Assembly (NCBI GenBank): GCA_017992175.1
Contig: JAGOPD010000009.1
Coordinates: forward strand, 1-43,952
Direction of reading: 5' to 3'
Origin: Candidatus Saccharicenans sp.
Lineage (GTDB): Bacteria; Acidobacteriota; Aminicenantia; Aminicenantales; Saccharicenantaceae
DNA length: 43,952 bases
Each line of letters opens with the position of its first letter. Positions within the stretch are counted from its first letter, which is position 1. Below are positions 7,047 to 15,881 of this stretch, piece after piece. A model generated the notes under the pieces. The model worked only from the letters and a program-made list of their open reading frames with translations. It ran no database searches and was not told the DNA's origin. The position numbers were made by a program, and so were the translations under genes.

Positions 7047-7907
7047 TTGGATTATCTTAGAAAACCAGACTGGCTTAAAGCCAGGCTACCTTCTCATTCT
7101 GATTATTTTCAAGTAGCCGGCCTGCTAAAAAAAGGCGGGCTCCATACTATCTGCGAGAGCGGGCGCTGCCCCAATATCGGGGAGTGCTGGGAAAGGAAGA
7201 CTGCCACTTTTTTGATCCTGGGTAATATCTGCACCAGAAATTGTGCCTTCTGCGCCGTTGATAAGGGCCGGCCTCAACCGCTGGACGAAAACGAGCCGGA
7301 GCAAGTCCTGGCAGCAGTCAAGGCTCTGGGTCTCCGTTACGTAGTGATTACCTCCGTAACGAGAGACGATCTGCCAGATGGAGGAGCTGGAATCTTTTTT
7401 AGAACTATCAAGTTGATCAAAGACAACTGGCCAGAAACTAAGGTTGAAGTTCTTATCCCTGACTTTAAAGGAGAAGAAGGCCCGGTCTTGCAAGTGCTTG
7501 AGGCTGGTCCCGATGTTTTGAGCCATAATCTCGAAACGACGGTCAATCTCTATCCAGAAATAAACAGGCCAGCCAGCCATTATTACCGGTCGCTCAGGCT
7601 GCTGAAGCTGGCCAAAAAGCAAGGAGCGGTGACCAAGTCAGGCTTGATGGTTGGTCTGGGTGAAACCAGGGATGACCTGGAGCGAGCCTGGCTTGATCTC
7701 CGGCAGAGCGGCTGTGATTTACTGACCATCGGCCAGTATCTCCAGCCGGGACGGCACCAGGCTGGGGTTAAACGTTATTATACCCCGGAGGAATTTGAAG
7801 GCCTGCGCCAGCTGGCCCTTGACCTTGGTTTTAAAGAAGTGGCCAGCGGTCCCCTGGTTAGAAGCTCGTATTTCGCTGACCGGTTATACCAGGCCAGCAG
7901 GAGTTAA
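7047..7907 (+). CDS. lipA: Lipoyl synthase
   Basis: A 286-residue radical-SAM enzyme that inserts two sulfur atoms into octanoyl groups on lipoyl proteins. Both clusters are visible: the auxiliary cluster cysteines C36, C41, C47 in CESGRCPNIGEC and the radical-SAM C62, C66, C69 in CTRNCAFC. SHNLETT, GLMVGLGE, LTIGQYLQPG and the terminal GPLVRSSY (serine ligand to the auxiliary cluster) complete the family pattern. The ORF opens at TTG with a poor ribosome site, 67 nt after rpsU, so the exact start is unsure, but the N-terminal PDWLKARLP is the usual family beginning. No lipB or lipoate ligase is in view. Confidence 0.95.
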   Translation: MDYLRKPDWLKARLPSHSDYFQVAGLLKKGGLHTICESGRCPNIGECWERKTATFLILGNICTRNCAFCAVDKGRPQPLDENEPEQVLAAVKALGLRYVVITSVTRDDLPDGGAGIFFRTIKLIKDNWPETKVEVLIPDFKGEEGPVLQVLEAGPDVLSHNLETTVNLYPEINRPASHYYRSLRLLKLAKKQGAVTKSGLMVGLGETRDDLERAWLDLRQSGCDLLTIGQYLQPGRHQAGVKRYYTPEEFEGLRQLALDLGFKEVASGPLVRSSYFADRLYQASRS

Positions 7908-7912
7908 GGCTG

Positions 7913-8653
7913 ATGCGCTATTTAGTTTTTTCTGATATTCATGGCAATCTTGAAGCTCTTTTAGCCGTCCTCAATGAGGTTAAGAAGAAAAGAATTGATT
8001 ATTATTTGTTTCTTGGTGATCTGGTCGGTTATGGTGCCTCACCCAATGAAGTTCTTCAGCAGGTCCAGGCCCTGGGCCGACTGTCCATGGTCAGAGGTAA
8101 CCATGATAAAGCCGTCTGCGGACTTGAATCCATTCAGACTTTTAACCCTATCGCTGCTGCCGGTATAGACTGGACGAGAAAGGCCTTGAATAAAAGACAT
8201 CTTCATTTTCTGTCCGGCCTGGCTAAAAGCCCTCTTATTGTCCACGAAACCATTACTATCTGTCACGGCGCACCCTTTGATGAAGATTATTATATTTTTG
8301 GCGAATTTGATGCGGTTGAAGCCTTCAGCTACATCAGTACCCCGGTTTGCTTTTTTGGCCATACCCATTTCCCTTTTCTCTATGTCGAAAAAGACGAAAC
8401 AGTCGAAGGAACCTTTATTGAGAAATTTCCCTTCGAAGTTAAATTAGAAAAGGGAGCACGTTATTTAATTAATCCCGGTTCTATCGGCCAGCCGCGTGAC
8501 CGGGATCCGCGGGCTGCCTATGCCATCTACGATTCTAAAAATGGCCGTCTTAAATTTAACCGGGTGGAATACGATATTGCTGAATCCCAGAGAAAAATTC
8601 TGGCCACTGACCTGCCAGCTGCTCTGGCCGAGAGATTATCACTCGGAATTTAA
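7913..8653 (+). CDS. Calcineurin-like metallophosphoesterase (YfcE/MJ0936-type)
   Basis: A 246-residue cytoplasmic phosphoesterase. All five metal motifs are visible in order: SDIHGN (7-12), GDLVGYG (about 35-41), RGNHD (about 61-65), CHG (about 117-119) and GHTH (about 150-153), followed by NPGSIGQPRD. This is the pattern of the single-domain phosphodiesterase group; many genomes label it diadenosine tetraphosphatase-like, but the substrate is not established. Starts 5 nt after the lipA stop, with an AGGAG lying in the end of lipA, so it is the last gene of the rpsU-lipA unit. Confidence 0.88.
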   Translation: MRYLVFSDIHGNLEALLAVLNEVKKKRIDYYLFLGDLVGYGASPNEVLQQVQALGRLSMVRGNHDKAVCGLESIQTFNPIAAAGIDWTRKALNKRHLHFLSGLAKSPLIVHETITICHGAPFDEDYYIFGEFDAVEAFSYISTPVCFFGHTHFPFLYVEKDETVEGTFIEKFPFEVKLEKGARYLINPGSIGQPRDRDPRAAYAIYDSKNGRLKFNRVEYDIAESQRKILATDLPAALAERLSLGI

Positions 8654-8671
8654 ACCGGGATTTAAATCAGA

Positions 8672-10147
8672 TCATTCTTCACTATCGCGAAACAGGCGGT
8701 CACCGAGAGTTTCCCCAATAAAGAAATAGAACAGGAAAAAGTAAATAGAAACCAGGATCAGTAAAAAAAGAAGCAGGCTCGAAGCGGCCACTCCCAGCAA
8801 TTTGAAAATGGTGACCTGCATCGAGCTAGCCGCCAGCCAGATGGTCAAAAGCCAGAGCAAGGCGATAAACAGGAGGTCAAAGACTTTGGCTTTAATAAAA
8901 GCCCCGGGACTTAAAGGAACAGCCCCGCGGGTTTTAGAGGCCGTCAGGCTGCCGGTCTCATCTTCCCCCAAGCTGCCTTTCCCGGTTTCTGGCTCGTAAA
9001 GAAAATCAGTTCCTTCCTCTGCCTCTTGCTCTTCTATTTCCATTTCTAATTCTCTTTCCTTCTCCTCTTCATCGCTGTCTTCTTCCTCCAGTTCCAGCTG
9101 GCTCCTGGTTACTTTTTCCGGAAAACCCATAGTTGGTGAAGATGAATAGGGTTCTTCTTCTGTCTCTTCCAGCTGTTGCAATTCGTCGGGACCTGGCTCG
9201 AGGAGTTCCGTTGAATCTTCTTTGAGGTCATGAACCCAGGCTGGGATACTGCCTGATTCCCCTGTTTCACTTTTAGTTTTATTAACTTCTACTCTTTCTT
9301 TTTCTTTCTCTTCAAGTATTTTAAAAAAATCCTCGACCTGCCTTTGACCAACTTCAATTGTTGGGCCAAGTCCTTCCAGTTCACCGGTGTTGAACGTACC
9401 GTCTATTTTTTTCTCTTCAGCTCCCTGATTCTCGTTTTTACTTTCAGCTTCAATTTCCTGGACCAGCTGAGTAACCAGACCGGGCCCCGGTTTTTCCGGA
9501 GGTGAAGGCTCGGCCTGCTTAATTTCCTGCTCAAGCTCTTCGACTATTCTGGTTACCAGGCCAGGCCCTGGCTTTTCCAGGCTGGCGGAAGAAGCGGCTT
9601 CATCTTCTTTTTCAGTCTGAAGAATTTCTTCTCCCGGATTTTCTAATTTTTCGGCCCAATCCTCATCTTTTTCCCGATAGCTGGCCTTAACCGCTGGTTC
9701 AGTTTTCTCTTCTTTTTCTTCTGGAAAGGGCAAGTCATCTTCAACCTGAGAAAAAATCAACTCTTCCGGCGTCTTTTTAGTTTCCATCTTTCGAGCTTCT
9801 AAACCGCCAGTTTCAGTTGTCACTTTCTGGCCAGGGCTGGCTTCTTCATCAATTACTATAACTTCTTCCAGGTCTTCCTGGCCCTCAGCCAGTTCTTCTT
9901 CGAGTTCAGCCTCTTCATTAAACGGAGTAGATTCTTCCGGGGTGAAATCTTCTGCTGGTTTATCCCCGCTTTCAGGCCAATTTTCATTTTTGGCCTGATG
10001 GCGATCGTCTTCAATGATTTTATCGCCGGGAATTTCCTCTTCTATCTCTTCATCTTCGGGAAAAAGGAGCCTGGTTCCGCAGTTTTTGCAGAATTCATCC
10101 TGATCGCTGATTAAAGCCCGGCAGTAAGGGCAGCGTTTTATAGCCAT
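8672..10147 (-). CDS. Zinc-ribbon / acidic linker / RDD-like membrane protein
   Basis: A 491-residue protein in three parts. Residues 5-26 form a zinc ribbon (CPYC and CKNC pairs). Residues 30 to about 410 are an extremely Glu-rich, low-complexity, probably disordered region that contains two copies of a segment EKPGPGLVT-x-x-V-x-E-x-E separated by about 25 residues. The last 80 residues hold two to three hydrophobic segments beginning FIKAKVFDLLFI and ending FIGETLGDRLF, which resemble the first and last conserved parts of the RDD domain. Function unknown; it may be a membrane-tethered scaffold. Ends 18 nt from the convergent metallophosphoesterase gene. Codon reading is consistent throughout, so it is a real gene despite low complexity. 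Confidence 0.8.
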   Translation of the reverse strand: MAIKRCPYCRALISDQDEFCKNCGTRLLFPEDEEIEEEIPGDKIIEDDRHQAKNENWPESGDKPAEDFTPEESTPFNEEAELEEELAEGQEDLEEVIVIDEEASPGQKVTTETGGLEARKMETKKTPEELIFSQVEDDLPFPEEKEEKTEPAVKASYREKDEDWAEKLENPGEEILQTEKEDEAASSASLEKPGPGLVTRIVEELEQEIKQAEPSPPEKPGPGLVTQLVQEIEAESKNENQGAEEKKIDGTFNTGELEGLGPTIEVGQRQVEDFFKILEEKEKERVEVNKTKSETGESGSIPAWVHDLKEDSTELLEPGPDELQQLEETEEEPYSSSPTMGFPEKVTRSQLELEEEDSDEEEKERELEMEIEEQEAEEGTDFLYEPETGKGSLGEDETGSLTASKTRGAVPLSPGAFIKAKVFDLLFIALLWLLTIWLAASSMQVTIFKLLGVAASSLLLFLLILVSIYFFLFYFFIGETLGDRLFRDSEE

Positions 10148-10252
10148 TATTTTTTCGCCCTTTTATTTATAAAACTAAAAAAAATCGCTGTCAAATAAAT
10201 TTTCTCAAGCAGGTCCTGTCAGTTGAAAGCAACCAGCCTCAGCCACAAGATG

Positions 10253-10274
10253 ATTATTCAATTATTTGAATAAT
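10253..10274. promoter_or_regulatory. Upstream dyad 1 of receptor gene 1
   Basis: ATTATTCAA-TTAT-TTGAATAAT is a perfect 9-bp inverted repeat. Its core, ATTCAA-N4-TTGAAT at 10256-10271, has the form shared by the three other dyads listed here. Proposed enhancer site for a sigma54 activator. Confidence 0.7.
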
Positions 10275-10290
10275 ATCCATATAAATGGAT
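10275..10290. promoter_or_regulatory. Upstream dyad 2 of receptor gene 1
   Basis: ATCCAT-ATAA-ATGGAT is a perfect 6-bp inverted repeat, starting 19 bp after the core of dyad 1 (about two helix turns, same face) and 64 nt before the -24 element. Confidence 0.68.
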
Positions 10291-10352
10291 TTAAGGTGAC
10301 TGTTCTATTTTGCTAACTTATTGAAATTAAAACAATTAGTGCGGCTGTCAGA

Positions 10353-10369
10353 TTGGCACATAAATTGCA
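10353..10369 (+). promoter_or_regulatory. Sigma54 promoter of TonB receptor gene 1
   Basis: TTGGCACATAAATTGCA matches the sigma54 consensus YTGGCACGNNNNTTGCW except for one base (A for G). The invariant GG (10355-10356) and GC (10367-10368) are exactly 10 nt apart. Expected start site near 10380, giving a leader of about 180 nt. Confidence 0.82.
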
Positions 10370-10420
10370 GGCCCTGAGAGTGGGTAAAAGGGTTAAGTCT
10401 CATTAGAGAACTCATCAAAG

Positions 10421-10435
10421 AAAGGAGGCGATAAA
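10421..10435 (+). other. Orphan Shine-Dalgarno-like motif in leader 1
   Basis: AAAGGAGGCGATAAA lies 135 nt before the start codon and has no ATG, GTG or TTG at usable distance downstream. A matching motif occurs in the leader of receptor gene 2. Confidence 0.5.
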
Positions 10436-10473
10436 CAAAAAATTAAATTAGACTAACAGTAAGTCTGGGGGCG

Positions 10474-10496
10474 GGACAGAATTAATTTTTCTGTTC
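10474..10496 (+). other. Hairpin in leader 1
   Basis: GGACAGAA pairs with TTCTGTTC (7 Watson-Crick pairs and one G-U) around a 7-nt AT loop. The leader of receptor gene 2 has a hairpin in the same relative place. Confidence 0.45.
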
Positions 10497-10557
10497 TGGG
10501 GCGACTTTAATTTGCTGAGAAAGCAACTGTTTTCTTAAAGAGGGGAAAAGAGAAAAA

Positions 10558-13500
10558 ATGAAAAAGAAAAGATTCTTGTTAGCCGGTTTTATGCTGGTTT
10601 TCCTGGCCTCCCTGGCCATGGCTCAGGTTACCCAGCAAAGCGGCAGGTTTGAAGGGAGAGTGGCTGATGATCAGGGAAATCCTCTCCCCGGAGTAGCTGT
10701 TCAAGCTACCAGCCCTAAATTGGTCGGTAAAGCCACCACTGTCACTGATAGCAATGGCGTTTTCAGGTTACTGGCTCTTCCTTCAGGAGTTTATGAAATA
10801 ACGTTCACCCTGGCCGGATTTAAGCCTATAGCCCGCCGGGATGTAGTTTTAGGCTTGGGGCAAACTCTGATCATTAACATCACTATGGAACCAAGCGCCA
10901 TTGAAGAACAGGTTACTGTTATGGGCGAGGCTCCTCTGGTTGATGTTAAAAGCACAGTTAAGGGTATGACCATCACCAAAGAAGTTTTTCAAAATCTGCC
11001 GAGGGGACGTAACTTTGATTCGCTGGTAACCACTATCCCCGGCGTTTCCAATGAATACCTGCTGGGCGGGACATCGGTTGACGGCGCTTCTGGCCTTGAG
11101 AACATGTATTATGTTGATGGAACCGATATCACTGATCTGACCTATGGAAGGTCAGCCCAGAGCGTCAATTTTGACTTTGTCGATGAAGTTCAGGTCAGGG
11201 CTTCTGGCTATCAGGCAGAGTTTGGAGGCTCATTAGGAGGGGTGATCAGCGTTATTACCCGGTCGGGTGGAAACCAGTTTTCAGGCGAGCTGGTTGGCTA
11301 TTACAGCGGTTATAAACTTCGTGATCAATACCGCGACACGCTCAGCTTGAAGATCGATGACACTTCCAAAGCTGTCTATTATCCTTACACTTTTCTCACC
11401 GGTAAAAATAGGGATCACCGGTACGAGTTTGGGGGAAACCTTGGCGGATATTTGATAAAAGACAGGCTATGGTTCTTTGGTTCTTTCATGCCTGTCATCT
11501 ACCGGAATAACAGGCTGGTAACACATTCCGACGGTACCACCAAGAATTGGAGAAGAGATGAAAAATCCTGGAACTATTCCTTCAAATTGACCGCCCAGGT
11601 TTTAAAAAACTTTAGAATGAGCGCTTCCATCGTCAACAATGAATGGAAGTATAGAGGTGACCTGGCTGCCCGTAACAGTCCGTCCAATCCTACGGTTTCT
11701 TTTGATGAATACGGATTTACCTATCCAAACTATTCTGCCGCCTTCTCGGCTGATTGGACGGCCAGCAACAGTCTGCTCATTTCCGTACGAGGCGGATACT
11801 TCAAGAGCGACAGAACCGGCCAGCTGGTTCAGCCGCCGGATGAACCTTGCTTTCAGTTCTTAACCGAGGCTCCAGGTGGATATTTCCAGACAACCAACGT
11901 TGGCCTCCTGGATGTGCCGGTTTCTTACCAGAGGCCGACAGGTTACTATAATTATTCTCGAGCCAATGCTTCAGTTGTTAAGAAAAACCTGAATGAGAGA
12001 TACAGCTTAGCCGGTGATGTGAACTATTTTATCAGCGCCGCCGGTGAACACTCGATCAAGCTCGGTGCCCAGTACGTCCGGCAGGGCCAGAATTATGATT
12101 CAACTCCGAGGTACGCCATTCTGTTTTTCGCCTGGGATCGTGATTTTGTGGCTTATGGAACAAATTACGGCCGCGGGACTTATGGTTATTACGGCGTCCG
12201 TAACAACAGTGTTACCGGTCCGTATGGCAGCTTCTATAAAGCCTACAGCAACCGCTGGGCCGTGTACCTTCAGGATTCCTGGACCATTGGCCAGCGTCTG
12301 ACCATTAACTATGGAGTCAGAGCCGAATCTGAATATATTCCATCCTACGCCACTGGTAATCCCGATTTTGAAAAACTGAAACCAATTGATTTTAGCCTTG
12401 GAGATAAAATCGCTCCCAGGATCGGCCTCGTTTATGACGTCTTTGGCGATTCCAGTCTTAAACTTTTTGGTTCATTCGGGATATTCTATGATGTCATGAA
12501 ACTTCAGATGGCCTCCGGTTCTTACGGCGGTTTTAAGTGGAAAAGCACTTATTACACTCTCGATACCTACGAGTGGGATAAGATTGGCAGAGTTAGTGAT
12601 GCGTATCCAGATGGCTATTTCCCCGGAGACTTCTTGCTTCCCGATCCTCCTCACACCTTTGATTTCCGGGCTCCTTCGTTTGACAGTACCGATCCAAACA
12701 TGAAGCCAATGAGTCAGATGGAATTTAGCCTTGGCGGCGAGAAGAAGCTGAGTGAAAATGTGGCTTTGTCCGTTCGAGGTGTTTACAAACACCTGTTGTG
12801 GGCTATTGAAGATATCGGCGTCCTGCTGCCGGAAGGCGAAATGTACTATACTACCAATCCAGGCGGTGACTTTATTAATGAAAAGTATGCTGAAGCTCGG
12901 GCGGCAGGCCTGATTCCGTCCACTGCTCCGGATTGCCCCAAGGCCAAAAGGGAATATTATGGCCTTAACATTGCCATTGACAAACGTTTCTCCAACAACT
13001 GGCTGGGTGGCTTCTCTTACACCCTGAGCCGCTTGAGCGGGAACTACAGCGGCCTGGCTTCTGGTGATGAATATGGCCGTGGCGACCCGAATACTGAACG
13101 CTATTTTGACCTCTGGTATCTGGCCTTCGATTCCCAAATGAAAAAGGTTGATGGCCCGATGCCCGGCGACCGGACTCACTATTTCAAACTCTATGGTTCA
13201 TATATTTTCCCCTTTGGCCTGACCGTTGGAGCTGTAGTCAATGCTATGAGCGGAGTCCCGACCTCGACTGAATGGGCACTGGATGTCCAGGGTTACCTGC
13301 CTTATAACCGGAACAATCTCGGCCGGTCTCCTTTCTTATGGTATGCCAATGCTTATGTTGCTTATGATTTCAAGCTGGGTGGAAAGACCAAAATGCAGAT
13401 TAACCTCAGTGTTGACAACATTTTCAACATCGATACCGCCCGCCGGGTATATCAGATTTACAATCAGGGCGCTGTAGCTGTTTCCGATGCAGTTATAGCT

Positions 13501-13614
13501 GCGGGCAACTGGAACATTGATGATTACCACCCGGTTCTTGACCCCCGCTACAAGAAGAATACCGATTACTATCCGCCAATCTCTGCTATCCTTGGGCTTA
13601 AGTTGATGTTCTAA
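10558..13614 (+). CDS. TonB-dependent receptor, Oar-like, with carboxypeptidase-regulatory domain (copy 1)
   Basis: A 1018-residue outer-membrane protein. Residues 1-23 are a signal peptide ending SLAMAQ. Residues about 30-115 form a carboxypeptidase-regulatory-like beta-sandwich (GRVADDQGNPLPGVAV through FTLAGFKP). A plug-like domain follows (VDGTDITD, EFGGSLGGVISVITRSGGN near residues 180-245) and then a long aromatic-rich beta-barrel ending in LKLMF with a C-terminal Phe. Such receptors import large or scarce solutes through the outer membrane with TonB energy; the ligand is unknown. It is about the same size as copy 2 (19447-22593) and highly similar at the N-terminus. Expression is probably controlled by sigma54 with two upstream dyads; a strong terminator follows. 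Confidence 0.92.
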   Translation: MKKKRFLLAGFMLVFLASLAMAQVTQQSGRFEGRVADDQGNPLPGVAVQATSPKLVGKATTVTDSNGVFRLLALPSGVYEITFTLAGFKPIARRDVVLGLGQTLIINITMEPSAIEEQVTVMGEAPLVDVKSTVKGMTITKEVFQNLPRGRNFDSLVTTIPGVSNEYLLGGTSVDGASGLENMYYVDGTDITDLTYGRSAQSVNFDFVDEVQVRASGYQAEFGGSLGGVISVITRSGGNQFSGELVGYYSGYKLRDQYRDTLSLKIDDTSKAVYYPYTFLTGKNRDHRYEFGGNLGGYLIKDRLWFFGSFMPVIYRNNRLVTHSDGTTKNWRRDEKSWNYSFKLTAQVLKNFRMSASIVNNEWKYRGDLAARNSPSNPTVSFDEYGFTYPNYSAAFSADWTASNSLLISVRGGYFKSDRTGQLVQPPDEPCFQFLTEAPGGYFQTTNVGLLDVPVSYQRPTGYYNYSRANASVVKKNLNERYSLAGDVNYFISAAGEHSIKLGAQYVRQGQNYDSTPRYAILFFAWDRDFVAYGTNYGRGTYGYYGVRNNSVTGPYGSFYKAYSNRWAVYLQDSWTIGQRLTINYGVRAESEYIPSYATGNPDFEKLKPIDFSLGDKIAPRIGLVYDVFGDSSLKLFGSFGIFYDVMKLQMASGSYGGFKWKSTYYTLDTYEWDKIGRVSDAYPDGYFPGDFLLPDPPHTFDFRAPSFDSTDPNMKPMSQMEFSLGGEKKLSENVALSVRGVYKHLLWAIEDIGVLLPEGEMYYTTNPGGDFINEKYAEARAAGLIPSTAPDCPKAKREYYGLNIAIDKRFSNNWLGGFSYTLSRLSGNYSGLASGDEYGRGDPNTERYFDLWYLAFDSQMKKVDGPMPGDRTHYFKLYGSYIFPFGLTVGAVVNAMSGVPTSTEWALDVQGYLPYNRNNLGRSPFLWYANAYVAYDFKLGGKTKMQINLSVDNIFNIDTARRVYQIYNQGAVAVSDAVIAAGNWNIDDYHPVLDPRYKKNTDYYPPISAILGLKLMF

Positions 13615-13640
13615 GACTCACCTCAGTTAAAGCTGCCCAG

Positions 13641-13676
13641 AGCCCGCTCCGGTCAAAGCCGGGGCGGGCTTTTTTA
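13641..13676 (+). terminator. Intrinsic terminator after receptor gene 1
   Basis: AGCCCGC-T-CCGG and CCGG-G-GCGGGCT form a GC-rich stem with a short loop, followed by TTTTTTATT. It sits 27 nt after the stop, so the next gene needs its own promoter. Confidence 0.92.
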
Positions 13677-13689
13677 TTCTGAAAAAAAG

Positions 13690-13717
13690 TTTAAGGTTCT
13701 TTTATTTATGATAAAAT
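13690..13717 (+). promoter_or_regulatory. Possible promoter of sulfatase-fold gene 1 (leaderless)
   Basis: TTTAAG, 16-nt spacer, TAAAAT. The -10 ends 7 nt before the GTG start, so the transcript would begin at or next to the start codon, which agrees with the absence of a ribosome binding site. The -35 is weak. Confidence 0.38.
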
Positions 13718-13724
13718 TAAAAAA

Positions 13725-15872
13725 GTGGCCAACAAAAAAGGTAAGAGATTTTTTCTGTTAACAGCCATCCCGACCGGCAGTCTGTTAGCCTTTTTTATAT
13801 TCTTTTCCCCCGGTCTTCAGGCTGTAGCTCAAAAACCGAATATTCTTTTGATTACCATAGATACTCTGCGTCCCGACCGGCTGAGCTGTTACGGCTCTAC
13901 TCTGGTTAAAACTCCTAATATAGACAAGCTGGCTTTAGCCGGGGTCTTGTTCAACCGGGCTTTTGCCCACAATCCTTTAACTCTTCCTTCCCACGCCAAT
14001 ATTCTTCTGGGAACAACCCCGCTTCAACATGGAGTTCATGATAACGGCTTATTCCGAGTTCCCCAAGGCTTGCCCAATCTGGCTGTTTATCTTCAAAAAG
14101 CCGGTTATAGAACGGGGGCTTTTATTGGTTCTTTCCCTCTCGATGCCAGATTCGGATTGAAGGCTGGGTTTGAAATCTATGATCAGAGTTATCCGGCTGG
14201 CTCCGGTCTGGAATTCATTTACCCGGAAAGAAAGGCTGGAGCGGTTATCAAAGCTGCCATTGACTGGCTGACCAGCCTGGCCAACAGCCCGGCTGATGAC
14301 CGGCCCTGGTTTCTCTGGCTCCATTGTTTTGACCCCCATCAGCCTTATGAACCGCCGGAGCCTTTTACCAGCCAGTTCAAAAATGACCTTTATAGCGGAG
14401 AGGTAGCTTATGTCGATCGGGAACTTGGCCGGTTGTTTGATTATCTGGAAGAAACCAGCCAGTGGAATTCGACTATAAAAATTTTTACCGGTGACCACGG
14501 CCAATCCTTAGGAGAACACGGCGAGTCCACTCACGGCTATTTTGCTTATAATTCAACTCTCTGGGTGCCACTGATTATCTCCGGTCCCGGCTTAAGACCA
14601 CGGCGGCTGGATGAGAACGTTTGCCATGTTGATATTTTCCCAACAGTCTGTGAGCTTCTCGGGAATTCTCCCCCGGCTTATTTGCAGGGCCAATCTCTGG
14701 TTAAAGTGATGAAAGGTAAGAAGCTCTCGGCCAGGAAGATTTACTTTGAATCACTTTATGCCTATTACCGGCGGGGCTGGGCCCCTGTTAGAGGTTTCAT
14801 AGAAAGCAATAAAAAATTTATTGATTCTCCGCTGCCTGAGTTTTATGACCTGAAAAATGATTTTAGCGAAACCAAAAACCTGGTTAATCCCGGTTTGAGC
14901 CAGGAAAAAGAAAAACTGAACGAATTGATCAAATCCTTGAGCCGGGCAGCGGTTGAATCCAGATATTATCCCGAGGCTGAGACTAAAGAGAAACTGGCTA
15001 GCCTGGGCTATCTGGGTGGATATCACCGGCCGGCCAGAACCGCCTTTGGCCCTGAAGATGATTTAAAAACACTGCTGGTCTTCAATAATCAGTTTGAGCA
15101 AGCTCAGGATCTATATTTTCAGGGAAAGGCAGAAGAATCAGAAAAGCTCCTTAAAGACCTGATTGCCAGACGGCCCGAATTTGATAATCCCTATCTTTTT
15201 CTAATCAGCATCTATGAAAGACAGAATCGCCTGAAGGAAGCCGAGGCTGTGCTCCAGGCCGGTCTGGCTGCTAATCCCGGGAATTATCAGCTGGCAGTTG
15301 ACTACGGGAGAGTACTGGTTTCACTCGGCAAAGAGGACCTGGCTGTTGAAGTTCTGAACCGGGCCAGAGAAATAATCGACTGGGACCCAGAACTCTGGAA
15401 CAATCTGGGAGTGATTTACTGGAACCGGGGTGAACTGGAAGAAGCCATCAAGATGTATGAGCATTCCCTGCTCTTATTTCCAAAGAATCCGGTAGCTCTG
15501 GCCAATCTGGGAGCAGCCGAGACTTCTCTGGCTTTAAAAAACAAGGATAATAGCTGGCTGGTTAAAGCCGAAGAACATTTTAAGGAAGCTATTGATTATG
15601 ATGCCGGCCAGGTCGCCGCCCATAACGGTCTTGGAGCCGTTTACAGGCTTACCGGCCAGCTGGAGGCGGCCATAGACTACTGGCAAAAGGCAGTGGAACT
15701 TGACCCGGATCATCAGCAAGCTCTTTTTAACCTGGGAGCAGCTTATTTTGATCAGGGGGATAAAAATCAGGCCCTAATTTATTTTAGCCGCTACAAGAAG
15801 CTCTATTATCAAACTTTACCAGAAGGTGAAAAAGCTGAATTAGATTCTTTAATTGAAAAGTGCCGCCGATAA
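13725..15872 (+). CDS. Sulfatase-fold (alkaline phosphatase superfamily) protein with C-terminal TPRs, copy 1
   Basis: A 715-residue protein. Residues about 9-35 are a signal peptide or membrane anchor. Residues about 38-430 form a sulfatase-like hydrolase domain: NILLITIDTLRPDRLSCYG with metal ligand D46, and TGDHGQSLGEHG late in the domain. At the place of the sulfatase CxPSR motif it reads TLPSH (T86-H90), so there is no cysteine or serine to become formylglycine; threonine would be the nucleophile, as in phospho- or phosphoethanolamine transferases. Residues about 460-715 are TPR repeats (for example ELWNNLGVIYWNRGELEEAI). Start is GTG at 13725 with no Shine-Dalgarno. Probably periplasmic; substrate unknown. 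Convergent with the GWxTD operon, 9 nt apart. Confidence 0.86.
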   Translation: MANKKGKRFFLLTAIPTGSLLAFFIFFSPGLQAVAQKPNILLITIDTLRPDRLSCYGSTLVKTPNIDKLALAGVLFNRAFAHNPLTLPSHANILLGTTPLQHGVHDNGLFRVPQGLPNLAVYLQKAGYRTGAFIGSFPLDARFGLKAGFEIYDQSYPAGSGLEFIYPERKAGAVIKAAIDWLTSLANSPADDRPWFLWLHCFDPHQPYEPPEPFTSQFKNDLYSGEVAYVDRELGRLFDYLEETSQWNSTIKIFTGDHGQSLGEHGESTHGYFAYNSTLWVPLIISGPGLRPRRLDENVCHVDIFPTVCELLGNSPPAYLQGQSLVKVMKGKKLSARKIYFESLYAYYRRGWAPVRGFIESNKKFIDSPLPEFYDLKNDFSETKNLVNPGLSQEKEKLNELIKSLSRAAVESRYYPEAETKEKLASLGYLGGYHRPARTAFGPEDDLKTLLVFNNQFEQAQDLYFQGKAEESEKLLKDLIARRPEFDNPYLFLISIYERQNRLKEAEAVLQAGLAANPGNYQLAVDYGRVLVSLGKEDLAVEVLNRAREIIDWDPELWNNLGVIYWNRGELEEAIKMYEHSLLLFPKNPVALANLGAAETSLALKNKDNSWLVKAEEHFKEAIDYDAGQVAAHNGLGAVYRLTGQLEAAIDYWQKAVELDPDHQQALFNLGAAYFDQGDKNQALIYFSRYKKLYYQTLPEGEKAELDSLIEKCRR

Positions 15873-15881
15873 TTCACCAGG

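Noticed and set aside
8900-10000. Low-complexity CT-rich stretch as a DNA repeat or pseudogene
   Set aside because: It is explained by Glu/Lys-rich codons of one uninterrupted ORF with a zinc ribbon at one end and membrane helices at the other.
12472-13179. Minus-strand 235-aa ORF
   Set aside because: Lies wholly inside receptor gene 1 in another frame; composition is that of a shadow ORF.
13725-15872. Annotation as a true formylglycine sulfatase
   Set aside because: The CxPSR or SxPSR motif is missing; TLPSH stands in its place.
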